Below the pieces are notes generated by a model that saw only the letters and a list, made by a program, of their open reading frames with translations, was not told where the DNA came from and did not search any database. DNA of 64,000 nt from Flammula alnicola (Eukaryota; Basidiomycota; Agaricomycetes; Agaricales; Strophariaceae): the NCBI GenBank assembly GCA_015499995.1, contig JADNRV010000006.1, forward strand, positions 124,001 through 188,000, read 5' to 3'. Positions 13,324 to 25,000 of the stretch are shown here, piece after piece. Position 1 is the stretch's first letter, and the number at the start of each line of letters is the position of its first letter. A program made the translations under genes and the position numbers.

Positions 13324-13391
13324 ATAAGGACGCGCGTCCAAGGGCTGCCAGCGGGCAAATCGGCGAAATCAACCCCTCTCATGGGGTCGAA
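13324..13391 (+). repeat. Left arm of an inverted repeat
   Basis: This arm, with core GGGCTGCCAGCGGGCAAATC and then ATGGGGTCG, recurs as its reverse complement at about 14026-14093. I count only a few mismatches over about 65 bp, and similarity fades outward on both sides. The arms are about 630 bp apart. It may be the ends of a degenerate transposon or an inverted duplication. Confidence 0.7.
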
Positions 13392-13791
13392 GGAATGACG
13401 TGGAATGTCACAGCCATCACAATCAGAGATGTCACCGCGGCAAGTCACAGTGCAATCACTGATCACTCCGTAGATAACATGCGATTCAAGTTTGCGACTC
13501 TCCCTCTTCCCTCACCGTTTACTTCCTCTTCTTTCCATTCACCGCCCTATAATCAGCACAGATATTTTTTCTTGATGCCAAAGGCTCTCTCCCCAGTGAC
13601 CAACAGATAGTTTCCGTGATAAATATGATCTTCCTGAGAGTAAAGATATGGGGAAAGTGAAGGAGCAAGTTAAAGAGGAGGAGCCAGAGGAGGAATGGCA
13701 GAAATGCGAGAGGTCAGCTACAATTTTAGCAGTGCAGCCATCGGGGAAAAGGGCTCGAAAATGTTGATAAGTAGGACTAGGGAGTACGGTA

Positions 13792-13943
13792 CAGTCGAAC
13801 CCTCTTAACCCATAGCCCTAGTAACACATATCCACCCGTTTTTTTTGGCTACCAGATCATCAGTTTGCACCAAAAGTTGCCTCTCATAACCCATAACATA
13901 GCCTGGGCCATCCACGGAGGATGGGTTAGAAGAGTTTCTACTG
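13792..13943. mobile_element. 152-bp MITE, Tc1/mariner-pogo type
   Basis: The element begins CAGTCGAACCCTCTTAACCC and its reverse complement begins CAGTAGAAACTCTTCTAACC, giving imperfect terminal inverted repeats of about 22-25 bp. It is flanked by TA on both sides (13790-13791 and 13944-13945). The TA target duplication and CAGT termini are typical of the pogo/Fot1 branch of Tc1/mariner elements. It is too short to encode a transposase, so it is a non-autonomous MITE. No second copy was seen in the window. Confidence 0.72.
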
Positions 13944-14025
13944 TATTTCCTAGCGCGCGCTATCTCATCTACGCGAGCGGACCCTGGCAAGGCCCTGAGG
14001 CGTGACAGAGGCAGGGATTCCCACC

Positions 14026-14093
14026 CTACGACCCCATGGGATGGGTTGATTTCGCCGATTTGCCCGCTGGCAGCCCCTTGCGCGCGTCCTTCA
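14026..14093 (-). repeat. Right arm of the inverted repeat
   Basis: Reverse complement of the 13324-13391 arm. It shares the GGCGAAATCAACCC core and the GGACGCGCG outer end. The neighbouring minus-strand open frame is a by-product of this copy and shows no protein family. Confidence 0.7.
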
Positions 14094-14450
14094 TACACAC
14101 GTCCATTGTCAAGAGTTCCGGAACACGCTTGCACCCGAGAATGGAAGAAGAGCTTATCATGCCAACATGCCAACAATGAAAAAATTGGCACCGTAGGTCC
14201 GTAGCACTGAGTCTTGGATCCAAATCATTTTGACTTCTCTGTCGCCCCTCTTTTCCGGCATTGACTGATATACTTTGTCTATCGTAGCAGACTCGACCTA
14301 ATGCTAACTGCATAATTGGCTCTCGTGTTGCTTCTCGAGGGTCTAACGGAGCATTTTCGACTTTTTGACATCCCTCCCGGGCCTCCCCTAGTTCGGAACT
14401 TCCTGATAGTCCTGGGCTGAGTTTTAAGTTCTCCTGGAAAATATGGAACA

Positions 14451-14457
14451 TATAAAG
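14451..14457 (+). promoter_or_regulatory. TATA box of GH5 copy 2
   Basis: TATAAAG lies 68-74 bp upstream of the ATG at 14525, matching the position in copies 1 and 3. Confidence 0.6.
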
Positions 14458-14524
14458 TTTACTCAACTCAAGCCTTTTGCTCCCTTCCTATTGCACCGCA
14501 CCCACACTCGTTCAGCTGCTCATT

Positions 14525-16304
14525 ATGATATTTTCTTATCTTATCGCCGTCATTTTTTGCAGCCTCTCGCTCGTTCATTCTACCTATGGACTCACCTCCG
14601 GGTTCCCCTACGGTGCGCAAAAAGTTAGGGGTGTAAATCTTGGTGGTTGGCTTGTCCTAGAGGTGTGTTCCTATTTGAATGCTTAGTGAGTAATCCGTAT
14701 CTTATTCATATCAGCCATGGATCACGCCTTCCATTTTTGACAACACTGGTGACGCTCGAATCGTCGACGAGTATACCTTCGGACAGTATCAAAATCACGC
14801 ACAGGCTCTCCCTATCCTCAAGAAACACTGGGATACATGGATAACTGAAGCTGACTTTGCTGCAATCGCGGCCGCTGGGTGCGTTTTCGACTATATGTTT
14901 AACATCTCCTAATCTTATCGTCTTCGACGACGGCCAGGCTTAACCACGTTCGTCTTCCTATTGGATTCTGGGCTTTCGAACTTCGAGGTGGGGAGCCGTA
15001 CATCCAAGGCCAGTTGCCGTACCTGCAGAAGGCGGTAACATGGGCACAAAAGTATAATATTAAAGTCATCGTAGATCTTCACGGTAAGTAAAATAGGCGT
15101 TATTTTCATACGAACAACATTTTAACGCAATGATAGGTGTCCCTGGAAGTCAGAATGGGTATGAACTCTATGTCAGATTCTTCATTAGATTGTATCGCTG
15201 AATATCGAGGCCGTTCTAGGTTTGACAATTCTGGGCAGAGGATAGCATCCCGTAAGTGATTTATATGCTAATAATTTCGTCATCCTTCTCACTATCTTAT
15301 TTCTTAGCCAATGGTACACTCAGGCCTCTAATGTCAACCGTGCGAAAGACATCATCACGACTCTTGGACTGATGTACAGAGACCAGAGTGGTGTTGTTCC
15401 CATCATAGCACCTCTGAATGAGTAAGACTTCATTCTTGAGCCTTGCCGCATGCGCGCGAGATTATGGTAGTAATTTCTTCTATTGCCAGACCTGCTGGTT
15501 ACTTCGGGAATGATGTTTTGCAGGCTACAAAGCAGGTAAGCGCTCAATAACTTGCTCGAGCGCCATTCATCTGAAGGAAATACCTTGAACAGTATTGGTA
15601 TGATAGCTATGGAATTATTCGGCGAGTTTTTTTTTCCCCTAACTGCCAGCCAGCGCCTGTATTCATGCTTGTTGCTCAGCGGAACGCAAGGTAGCAACCC
15701 GAGCAACACTGTTGTATTGATTCACGATGCATTCCAGCCGCCAAGCTACTGGAAGGATTTCATGGGCCCCCCGCTGTGGGACGGAGTTATGATGGATACT
15801 CATGTATACCAAATGTTTTCACAAGCGGTGAGTTGATATTATTCGACGTTAGTATCAAATCTCTCAATATAAAGTATGTTTCAGGAAAACCAGAGGAGCA
15901 ACGCCGAGCACATTCAGGCCGCGTGCGCCAAAAAGGACGATCTCTATACATCTACGCTACCCATCCTGGTGGGTGAATGGACGCCAGGAGCAACTGATTG
16001 CGCAAAGTACCTCAACGGTCGTGGCGTTGGCTCTCGCTACGACGGCACTTATCCTGGATCGACCGCGGTCGGCAGTTGCGATGGCCTCACTGGTAGCGCA
16101 TCGACATTCAGCGCAAGTTACAAGACCTTCCTCAGGCAATATTGGGAGGCTCAAGTTATCACTTACGAGGAAGCCGGCCAGGGGTGGGTTCAATGGACCT
16201 GGAAAGCAGAGAACGCCGATGAATGGACATATCAAGCAGGCCTCACCAATGGCTGGATTCCCCAGGACCCTACTGCCCTTCAATATCCCGATATTTGTAG
16301 CTAG
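14525..16304 (+). CDS. GH5 exo-beta-1,3-glucanase, copy 2
   Basis: A secreted Exg1-type glucanase whose frame is intact through about ten exons. A hydrophobic signal segment ([20 protein letters not shown]) is followed by [67 protein letters not shown], and [11 protein letters not shown] plus PAGY. Next come [29 protein letters not shown] and [14 protein letters not shown] (nucleophile Glu), with [12 protein letters not shown] near the PDICS end. Catalytic residues and Trp/His positions of the family are present. Introns are short (45-65 bp). The intron after GIIR appears to use a GC donor (gcgagt at 15622), and joining at CTCAG drops the YPF of its paralogues. It is tandem with copy 1, about 2 kb apart, so they probably arose by local duplication. 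Likely roles are wall remodelling or glucan breakdown. Confidence 0.88.
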
Positions 16305-16849
16305 GCAGGAGGATGCTCGGAAGTCCATGGTTTTTGATATGCCATTATTATCGTTGTCATTATACTTAGAAGTTAGAGGAACATTATTTTTATGTAATTT
16401 ACAAGCGGCTGTGGAGGGGTGGCGTGGGAATAATTTCCGTCAGAGCATTAAACAGAGGTAGTCATCAATGATTACATAATGATCGCTTGAGCTCAACTCA
16501 GAGCAGCTCATACCTTCAAGTTTACTCTGTCGGCAGTAGGCCTTGACTCGCCGGAATTTGTGGATAAGGCTGCGTCGGTTGCTCTGGTCTCTTGCCTGCC
16601 TTGCTTGACTTTTGTCTCTTATACATCCATTGAGTGAGCTGACATTTTCTTTTTTTATTGATCTTTTTTGTCTCTTCTTTAAACTTCCGTGATAGCTGTT
16701 GCATTTACAACATGATCACTGTGGTCGTTGTATTTTAAATCCTGTATTTTCGATCAATCGTTGAAACATCCCTTTTTTCATTCTTGCCTGATTCTATCTA
16801 TCATTGATTCTAATAAACGATATTCGCAGTATCATTCATAAATTCAGCC
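16305..16849. other. Intergenic spacer, nothing specific
   Basis: AT-rich spacer of about 545 bp between GH5 copy 2 and the next plus-strand gene. Only terminator or promoter sequence is expected, and no further ORF is supported. Confidence 0.5.
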
Positions 16850-18658
16850 ATGGTCGTGACTCCTGCAGGCTTGCTACATGATCCGGAAATTATCCTTCGT
16901 TATAAAAGCGATCCCTCTATGCGTAAGTCTTTCGTTTCTTCTAGGAACATAAAATAGTCATCGACATGTATTGTAGCGCTCAAATATTTCGAAGGAAAAG
17001 TCGGCGCAGTCATCTCCGACGGCGAATTCTTCGTAACAAGCCCTAACATGGATATCATATACGCACCTCCTAAAGTCTCTCGAATATCATATAAAGAGGA
17101 CTATCGCCTTGGAGAGCACGATGGTCTGCTTTGGCCGCAACCATTCCTACTAGTAGCTGAATTTTGTCGGAGTTTTTGGCGGCCTCCAACTATATCTACT
17201 CCTACAAACCGCACATGGACAACGAAAAAACAGCATCAGAAACCGTCAATGTCATCGGTGCTTTCGTTAATACACTAGCCGAATGTGACGCATTCTTCCG
17301 AGCTGGTATTCCCGTCTGGCTCATCCGTCCAACCAAGTATGCTGGATCCGTCCGTGTCGATTCATTGGTTCAGGTACTTGACCCCAAGGACCACTTGTGC
17401 TTATATGACGTGTATTCGAAATTCCCTGTCTCGTTCACAGGATCGCCCTCAGATCCACAACGATTCCGCGGATTTGCTCAATATTCAAGGTCTTTCCTTT
17501 CATACCAAGATCCTTTCAACTCGGAGCCTTTGTTGGGATCTACTGGAGGTCCTGGCCCACCCACCACTTCTTCCTCGTCCCATTCCTTGTCTTATTCAAC
17601 TGTGACGGGACCCAAATGCTCTACTCAATCTCGTCATCACCGAAAATTCGTCACCTTGTAAGTCCATAATTGTCATATATTTGACAACAGCAATAATAGT
17701 AACAACATGTATTACAGATCCAAAGCCGACTGCATCTTGGACCCCGCAAAAGCATCCTATTGCTCACAACAAAATTTCTAGATCAGACACCCCCTAATGC
17801 CTCCAGCTGTGCCTATATGGTGTACTGCACTTTCGCACGTCAACGTTGATCCTAAAAGGCTGGTCTATCTAACGAAACCGACAGACTCAGGTTACGCCTT
17901 TCCCTAACCAGGACTCTTTGTGGGAACGACTTCCGAAGAGAGGCAGGCCATTTACTTTTCCGACTGGCTCCGATACCGTTCAGCTTTCGTTTACCGCATT
18001 TTCTTCTGTTCATTCTCCAAGCCCTTCAGCAACCAGATTTGGTGCACCCTGCTCAATCTACCTTTGGATCGCCGTCAGGAAATTCTGAAGAAAGATGGTG
18101 TCGACTCTGGGAAGAACAAGAATCGAAAGGCGCACGAAACCGTCTATGAACTGCTTGACTCTTGCGTCAACCGTGATGATGAGGTGACTTTGAACTCAAC
18201 TGCAATGAGAGAAGTCTTTTGGCGTGGTGAGAAAGTGCAATTAGGCAGCGTCCCTCCTGTTGCGATCGCCCAGGAAATTCTCTGGGAGCTATGCGAGCTC
18301 AATTTTCGATTTGAATTGCTGGCTTTAGACCGTCGCGCAAATGTTCCAACAACCGACACCGATGACACACCTCGCGGTCAACTGGTATTGTCCTGCTTCC
18401 CTGGACAGTGTTCGTTGGCCATTGTGCATGTTGGCTCGGCTCGTGAAGGTCTCGGAGCGGCTGATTGGATGGCTCGGAGGTCATCTGTCATTGCGATGAG
18501 GACAGTGATGCAGATGTGGAGAGGTTTCCTCGAGGACAATGTTTCATCTCGACAAGTTAAAGTGCCTGGAGCTTGGTGCGTCGCCCAATCATGTCTGAAT
18601 TGATAATATCAATGCTGAGAAGCATTCACTGACTCTGCTACTTAGTGAGACAATATAA
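16850..18658 (+). CDS. Uncharacterised protein, possibly of an agaric-expanded family (first of two)
   Basis: I can give no function. The ATG at 16850 opens MVVTPAGLLHDPEIILRYKS, followed by LKYFEGKVGAVISDGEFFVT. Further on are FLAASNYIYSYKPHMDN and an AFVNTLAECDAFFRAGIPVW plus LIRP block. The last part has FSDWLRYRSAFVYRIF, RKAHETVYELLD, MREVFWRGEKVQLGS, ILWELCELNFRFELLALDRR, and LAIVHVGSAREGLGAADW with ALRT-like MRTVMQMW. The blocks VP(V)WLIRP, E-LNxRFExxALDR and GLGAxDW recur, as I recall, in large families of unknown proteins found almost only in mushrooms. The frame shifts near 17150-17200. The stop is either TGA at 18601 or TAA at 18656 after one more intron. No known catalytic motif or membrane segment was seen. 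Confidence 0.55.
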
Positions 18659-19016
18659 GGACGGGGATATGGCGTGAGAAGGCAGGGAGAGGGAATGCAA
18701 TGGTTTCCGTCTCAGTCGTTGCGGTAGCCAGTGGTTCTGTTTCAGAAGTCCTGCTACTTCGGCCTCAACGTTCAAAAGCCTATTTGATCCAGAAACTTTA
18801 CCGGATTCCGATTTTAATCCGTAAAGGAGGCTTCGACCCTGGTAGAAGTTGTCGATCTCAAGTTCATTGCTCGAGTCTGAGTCACGGGATTAGCCTTTGT
18901 GTCAGTCTCAGGTTTGACTCCTGCTTTTCACCCCCATTGACATTTGTTGTTCAACGGACGGCTTTTCAACAGTCTTATATCAAATCTGCCTTGTTTGCCA
19001 CATAGTCTGCTGCACT
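18659..19016. other. Spacer between the two uncharacterised genes
   Basis: About 360 bp with no supported gene. A 101-residue open frame (18700-19005) has no recognisable features. It may be UTR or the promoter of the downstream gene. Confidence 0.4.
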
Positions 19017-19943
19017 ATGTTATTGGAAAAAATTCCCTGCCCATCGTCCCTTGTTCGCTTCCTTCGACGTCTCTTCAAGATGTCGAGCCTCCTATCTGGA
19101 CCCGGGTTCTTTGCCCCGAATCAGATGTCAACAACGGAACCTTATCTCAGGGCGCTTCGTGCAGAGTATAAGACCACTGCTGAGATGAAGGCTGTCCGGG
19201 TGACTGGGGTCAATATGATGAAGCAGCCATTGGGCCCCTCTATAGCAGCTCACGAATATCTTGTCGCGATACTTGAGGACAGCAACAACCGCTTTGGCTA
19301 TCTCCTCGTTGAGAGGATGGCTGGTGATCACATCACATTGTCATCCTCCGACGAACATAGGTCATGCTCTTCCTCCTCCCCATCTTCCTCCTCTTCTTCC
19401 TTGATTTCAACATCATTGGATTCAATCTCTGGAGAGCACCACGCTCATGATGAAGTCACAAATCTTGGAGAGGCTTCTGTAAAACAAGGAGGTGATATAA
19501 ATGTGCCACTTACCACTTTGGCAAAGGTAACCGACACCTTCATCTGTACCACCTAGCCATCATCGCCGATGTGGTCTCCCAGGTCTTAGGTCCTTACATG
19601 ATGCTTTCCGACAATCACTACTCATACGCAAAAATTGTCCTGGGAGTTCTGCAGCAGGAATTCAAGCCGACGTGCCATCCTCACCCTACCCCTTCGGCTC
19701 ACATGTGGAATTGCCCACCAATGTTGATGACAAGTCTATTGTAGCAGCGGTGGCAAAATTCACTGAGGAACTCCACTCATTTGAGCACTCTGTATGTTCT
19801 CTGTTCACCCTACTCTTTCTGAAATTTCTAACATGTAACGCAATATGCAGGTTGAGGCGGTTGAGGCTAAAGCGCGACAGCAAGAGGACGAGATCCAGGT
19901 GCTGAAACGTGAGCTGAAAGAGGCGAGAGAGGCGAGAGCATGA
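19017..19943 (+). CDS. Uncharacterised protein, second of the pair, with C-terminal coiled coil
   Basis: Function unknown. From an ATG at 19017 (a shorter start at 19080 is possible) there is a region with YLRALRAEYKTTAEMK and AAHEYLVAILEDSNNRFGYL, then a Ser-rich low-complexity stretch of about 25 residues, then LYHLAIIADVVSQVLGPYMM plus LSDNHYSYAKIVLGVLQ. The HLAxxAxxV and CYWFA-like (here HYSYAK) block resembles proteins of unknown role that I recall from agarics. The frame slips by one base near 19525 (AAAGG run) and again near 19665. A last exon gives a charged coiled coil (KARQQEDEIQVLKRELKEAR) ending at TGA 19941-19943. It is adjacent to and co-oriented with the previous gene; no shared domain is obvious. 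The start is uncertain. Confidence 0.5.
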
Positions 19944-20287
19944 ATTAGGCATCTCAGGGGTGTGAAAACGTCAGGAGCAGGAGCAGAGGGACCAGACTCA
20001 GAGGAGTTGGAGGCAATTACTCTCGTTTACAGTGACAATGATATATATATATACTTGAGTACATTTGACTTACAACTTCCTCGTGATTGTGCCAGGCTTC
20101 TGATAAGGCGAGGCGATCTAGGGCGCAAGAATGGATATAAATTTGATGTAGCGGTACTTAACCTTTACATAGATTAGGTGGTAATATATAGTATTTCGTG
20201 CTCTCGTATAGGGCGACCTTTATAGATCGTCTGGTAGATCTCGGTCCCTCGCTGCTGTATACAGGTTGACGATAATGTCGTTCGCGG
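19944..20287. other. Convergent spacer
   Basis: About 340 bp of 3' flank between the uncharacterised gene (+) and the carrier gene (-). It includes a short TA microsatellite (about 20038-20050). Confidence 0.5.
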
Positions 20288-21805
20288 TCAGCGTAATAAT
20301 ACTGCATCATCATGACAGTTAATGAGATATCTGGAAGGGGAAAACGAGTGGATGCTCACGTATGGGGCGCAATGCGCATGAAATGGGCAGTTGAACCTGA
20401 ATGAGTGGGTGTTAAAAATCGAATGATGGAATGGGGACGAGCAGGAAGGACCTTTATACCACCCACGGACACCCTCTATTTTGAACGTTTTCCATAAACA
20501 GTCTATAGGATTTCGGTATAGCGCTCCTCTAAGTTTTCCGTCAGGGCCAATTACTGTTGGTTGATTGTACATCCGCGTTAGAGCCTGAAAGACGATGACA
20601 CACGATCAATAACTCTAAATTTTAGAGGGAAATTTTTCGCTTACCGTGTCAGCTGGTTGCATCGCGAGGCACTAGAATTCTGTCATCAAACGTATATCAA
20701 GAGTGCGAGTGAAGGTAAAACGTACAACGCATGCTCCTGAGACGGTACTACTAGCCAAGAAGGTCCATGTACTATTTGCGGGTAGAATATCATGCTTGAC
20801 TAGTTGGGTCTTCGTAAAATTGTAACTGGGCAATTGAACCTGGCAAGAAAGATGAGCTCGCCTATCAGACTTGAAGAAAAAGTATTTCTCTTACGGAAGA
20901 ACCCATTGAGGTTCGCAAAATTGCAGCGTCTATTCCACGAACCAAACCTCTGGCACCTTCGGCGCGGAAAATTGTGGCTAAAGCATGAAAGGCGTTTCTA
21001 TAGTAGTGTTGAGCACCGACTGGCAGGGCGGGTGAGTAGGCCTGGCAAGCTCCTGTCAAGGTGGACCTTTATAACTTGGACAACCGTACTGACCTGCATC
21101 CGAGCCTTGATAAGAAACAAAGGATTCCCCAAGGAAGCTGCGTACATTGATTAGACATAACTCTGGACATTGAGTCTCGAAGTACCTCCAACTGCTCCGC
21201 TGGTAGCTCCTGCCAGAATGGACGTAAAGGGTATTTGCTCTTCGGCCGGACGTCCGATGAACTTGTTGAAGCTCCTCCGGAAGGGTTCATAAAATCCTGC
21301 GGAGATGTTCATGCAATATCCCAGAGCAGAATGCAGAACAATACCGACCTAGTCTTGAACCGTTTAATAGAATCTGAGAGATTATTAGGGTGAGGCAGGT
21401 ATTTTTGGTGGCAGTATCTTACTTGGTATGCATACTGTTTAGGACGGCAAATTAAACGCGGAGAAAAAGATTTTTTAAGAAAAGCAGACACACAGCTGGT
21501 GGAAGTCCTCTCTGAATCCCGCGGAGACCCTCGTGTTTCCAAGTCTTGCCAAGGACGTCAAAAGCATGATTGTAGACCTTCTTCCCGCCGCCTTTGGTCA
21601 ACTCGCCCTGCAATTGCAGACGTGTCTTTGCGACTTCAGCTGGATTAGAGACAGTGACCTTGAGATAGACGATGGTGTGTTATAAAGGACAGTAATTTGG
21701 GTTTTTGGTTGGACCTACAGCGATACATGCTGCAATGCCGCCGCAGATGAAGCCTTCTGTGGTTGACACGACTCGGGGTTTCTTTGGTGGGGGAGGGGTA
21801 GTCAT
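20288..21805 (-). CDS. OAC1: Mitochondrial carrier, oxaloacetate/sulfate (Oac1) type
   Basis: An inner-membrane solute carrier family protein, probably exchanging oxaloacetate/sulfate or related dicarboxylates. Read on the minus strand from ATG 21805: MTTPPPPKKPRVVSTTEGFI plus CGGIAACIAV, and a carrier repeat NPAEVAKTRLQLQGE with KGGGKKVYNHAFDVLGKTWK. The second repeat includes AFHALATIFRAEGARGLVRG and AAILRTSMGSSVRE. The third has MQPADTALTRMYNQPTV and NPIDCLWKTFKIEGVRGWYK, then GSTAHFMRIAPHT near the end. The P-x-D/E-x-x-K/R signatures (PAEVAKTR, PADTALTR) mark the three-repeat SLC25 fold. About ten short introns interrupt it. The extreme C-terminus depends on the last splice (YLINCHDDAVLLR, or a different frame). 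The Oac1 assignment rests on the N-terminal and repeat spacing and is likely but not proven. Confidence 0.8.
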
Positions 21806-22065
21806 CCGCGCACCCCAATATCCTTCTCCTTGAGCGTTTAGAAAAATAGCAAGGACGTCGTGAACAAGAAAGAGCCAGTAAAACGGCAAACGGCTCTGGG
21901 GAAGTCCGGTAATGTACAAGCCAAGTCGCGTGATCGACGGTTGGAGTAAAAGATGGCGCGACGCGATTTGACAGTGAACGCATTTAGCAGAGTCCCGTCT
22001 GGTGGCTAGCTGGTCTTCCACACAAACATATGCGACCCAGATGATTTGAACGACTACGATTTGCC

Positions 22066-25000
22066 ATGCACATCCCATTCAGCACACAAACCGTCATATT
22101 CGTTGGGATTTTGGCGGTGGTCTTGCCCGTCATCTCACGGATCGTCTCTTCACCATTTACTCTCTTGCTTATATCTCCTCTAATACTTGTTATTCTTGCT
22201 TTTGGTTACTTATTGCTCAATATATATCTAGGATGGTATCTGGACGTTCATAAAACACAGGAACCTCGCAACTATCTCCACCATGCTGCCCACCCGTTCG
22301 CTTTCTCGACACCCGCAGCTTGGCAAGCCGTCCTTACTCGCTCTCAGTGGTCTCAAAACACACCGAAAACCCTGCCTCCACTTTACCCCGATTCTCACGA
22401 AGTGTCCGATGCGTTAAATGAAATCGTCACCATGGTCATTAGGGACTTCGTGTCTAGCTGGTACACGGGTATCTCCAGTTCGCCGTCCTTCCCCATTGCT
22501 GTATCATCCGTCATACACGCCTCTCTGCAGCAATCAACCAAAGGGCTGCTGCGATAGATGTATCAGCTCTTGTGGTTAAACGAATATTGCCCAAAGTCAC
22601 CGCACACATCGACCAATTCCGAGAATCGGAAGTCGCTCTGCGCGGGGCTGGGCTCGAACGACGCTTGACTCAGTCCGAAGAACTGGACCTCCTCCTAGCG
22701 AGTCGGTATGCTACGAAAGGTGTTAAAATTCATCCGGCTGTCGAGAACCTTTCCACTACATTTACTCGACAAACGGAGGAGATGCATCTCAGGCAGCTAG
22801 TTGACAAGGCCCTTCCTTACATCCTTCCACCTAAGGAACGGAGCAGCAAAACACTGAAAATCGTGGTTAGGGAAATCGTGACGTGTTCGGTTTTATTTCC
22901 CATAGTGGAAATGGTAGCAGACCCCGATTTTTGGAACAGGACGATTGATCAAGTGGTAAGAAAGTTCATAAAGCACATTGTGTGCACCAGCTAACGAGAT
23001 TATACTCAGGCTGGAGCTGCCATACATCAGCAGTAAGCACGAAGTCTTTTGTTAGCCGATTCCAAAGCTTATTCTAACGTCTTTCAGGCAACTTATATCC
23101 AAAGTACGGAATGTCCTAGAAGCTCAGTCACCCCGTCAAAAGAACCGAGTTACTCCTTCAAGTGGTATTGCTGCTGGATACACGGAAAGGATTACGATTC
23201 GTACGAATGTACGACAGTTCGAGTCATTCTTGCGCAGTATCAGTCACACCTCGTCTTTACTTGACGCTCGGCGCTTGAAAAACGATATCGTTGGGGAAAT
23301 AAGGAGGACACGACTATTGCTAGGTATGCCAAAGTTACATACTTGTCAAAAACGCAAAAATCTAACATGCATACAGCAAATCACGAGAAGGAAGACTGGA
23401 TTGATGGCGAGAAGACGGAGGACGTCGTGGCCTTCCTTGACAGACTTTACACCGCGAAACGGAAGGTTGAAGAACGGATCGTAGTTCTTGGTGGCGAAGA
23501 TAATTCGGTAGGTTATTCGTCATGCAATCATTCCATACCATTCACATTGAACTGCTCCTTCGGCAACAGAGACAAGCGACTATCCAAGAAGATGGTCCGA
23601 AATCCGTCTCCTTGAGGGACATACTCAGAAATCCTAACTCTTTATCTTATTTCATGGAGTTCATGGACCGACGACATCGTTCCTTACCCGTGCAATTTTG
23701 GCTCACCGTTGAAAGCTTCAAAAATCCCCTGGAAACAGTTGACTCTGATACGTCGGGCGACGAAGAGGAGATAATCCAGGATCCGTTAACATTAACCACG
23801 GTTAAGGAGGACATATCTATGATTAACGACCTGTATTTCTCCGACGGCAAGACCCAGGCCGCTCTGCCAGCAATATCAAAAAAGCACGTCGATGTGATAC
23901 GCGAATTTGTCTACGACCCGGAACCATCAGTAGCAGCGCAGAGAAAAGTGCGTCGGAGCGTGCTGCTCGCCCAAAAGCAAGTGGAGCGAGACATGGAGCA
24001 AGATTTCGACGAATTTGAACGGTCTGAATTATGGTTTCGGGCGATCAGTGATGCGGGTTTTGAGAGCAGTGAAGCACCGGCTGATCCGTTTGAAAAGCAA
24101 AAGGATGGTATCGTGGAGTCTCCTCGACCACTGGAACGCTCAGCCCTTTCTCCGTCTGTCCAATCGAAGCACATCATTTCACCATATCCACAATATCAAT
24201 CTCGACACGACCCAAGTCCAATATTTGGCATGCAAAGGACGGTCAGCTCAAACTCTAATCAATCGGTCCAGTCGAAGATGTCGAATGTCCATACGCCTTC
24301 TAACATTGAGGTTTTGATGTCTCCTGTCTCGGAGACTTCGTCCGAACCTTCTCGTGCACCCTTGTTCGATGATCCGGAAGATGAGATGCAGAGAGCTGAG
24401 GAGAAGAGGATGGAAGCCATCCACACTGCTTTGACAGATATCATGGCTCTCGAACAAGAACAGGCCGAGCGTCCTTCTATCAGCGAGAGGAATTCTGAGC
24501 CGCTTTTCAAGTCGCTTCGGATCTCTGAACGGCCCAAGCGACAAAACGTCATCTTTGGTGAAGGCCCGTAGAACATGATCCAGAAGACGCTGAAGATGGC
24601 GAGCAGGAAGGATCTCCAGACGAACATGGTTCTTATCAGCTTGCAGCACCGGGCGACCTCCAACTGTCATATGAGATCTCGAGACTAGGAGAAAATATCG
24701 CAAATCTACAGGCTCAGGATACTATGCTTGATACGTTGATCAAGAAGGCGGAGCTGACAGGAGACACCCAAGAGCTGCGATTGCTTACCAGGTCGAAAGC
24801 CTCGATGACTCGAGAGCTGCGCGAACTCCAATTCCAGAAACAGCAATACGAGCAGCAGGAATCCGCTAACCGCCTGATCTCCGATCGTACGAGAGTCAGC
24901 ATCGTCAACTCGACCGTCGCAGAGGAAGATGGCAAGTCGGTCGTGCGGTATCTCGTTGAAGTTCAGCAGCTGGGCGCGGATGGCAGTTTCGCGTCTGGAT

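Larger units (their letters stand above)
12482..14524. other. Two-kilobase repeat-bearing intergenic region
   Basis: No convincing protein gene lies between the two GH5 copies. It contains an inverted repeat pair (13324-13391 and 14026-14093) and, between the arms, a MITE (13792-13943). The last about 80 bp are the promoter of GH5 copy 2. Confidence 0.6.

Noticed and set aside
15552..15836. ORF beginning [12 protein letters not shown]
   Set aside because: It reads through an intron of GH5 copy 2; only its second half is the real exon.
20038..20050. TA dinucleotide run as a TATA box
   Set aside because: It lies downstream of a gene end with no start codon nearby; it is a simple microsatellite.
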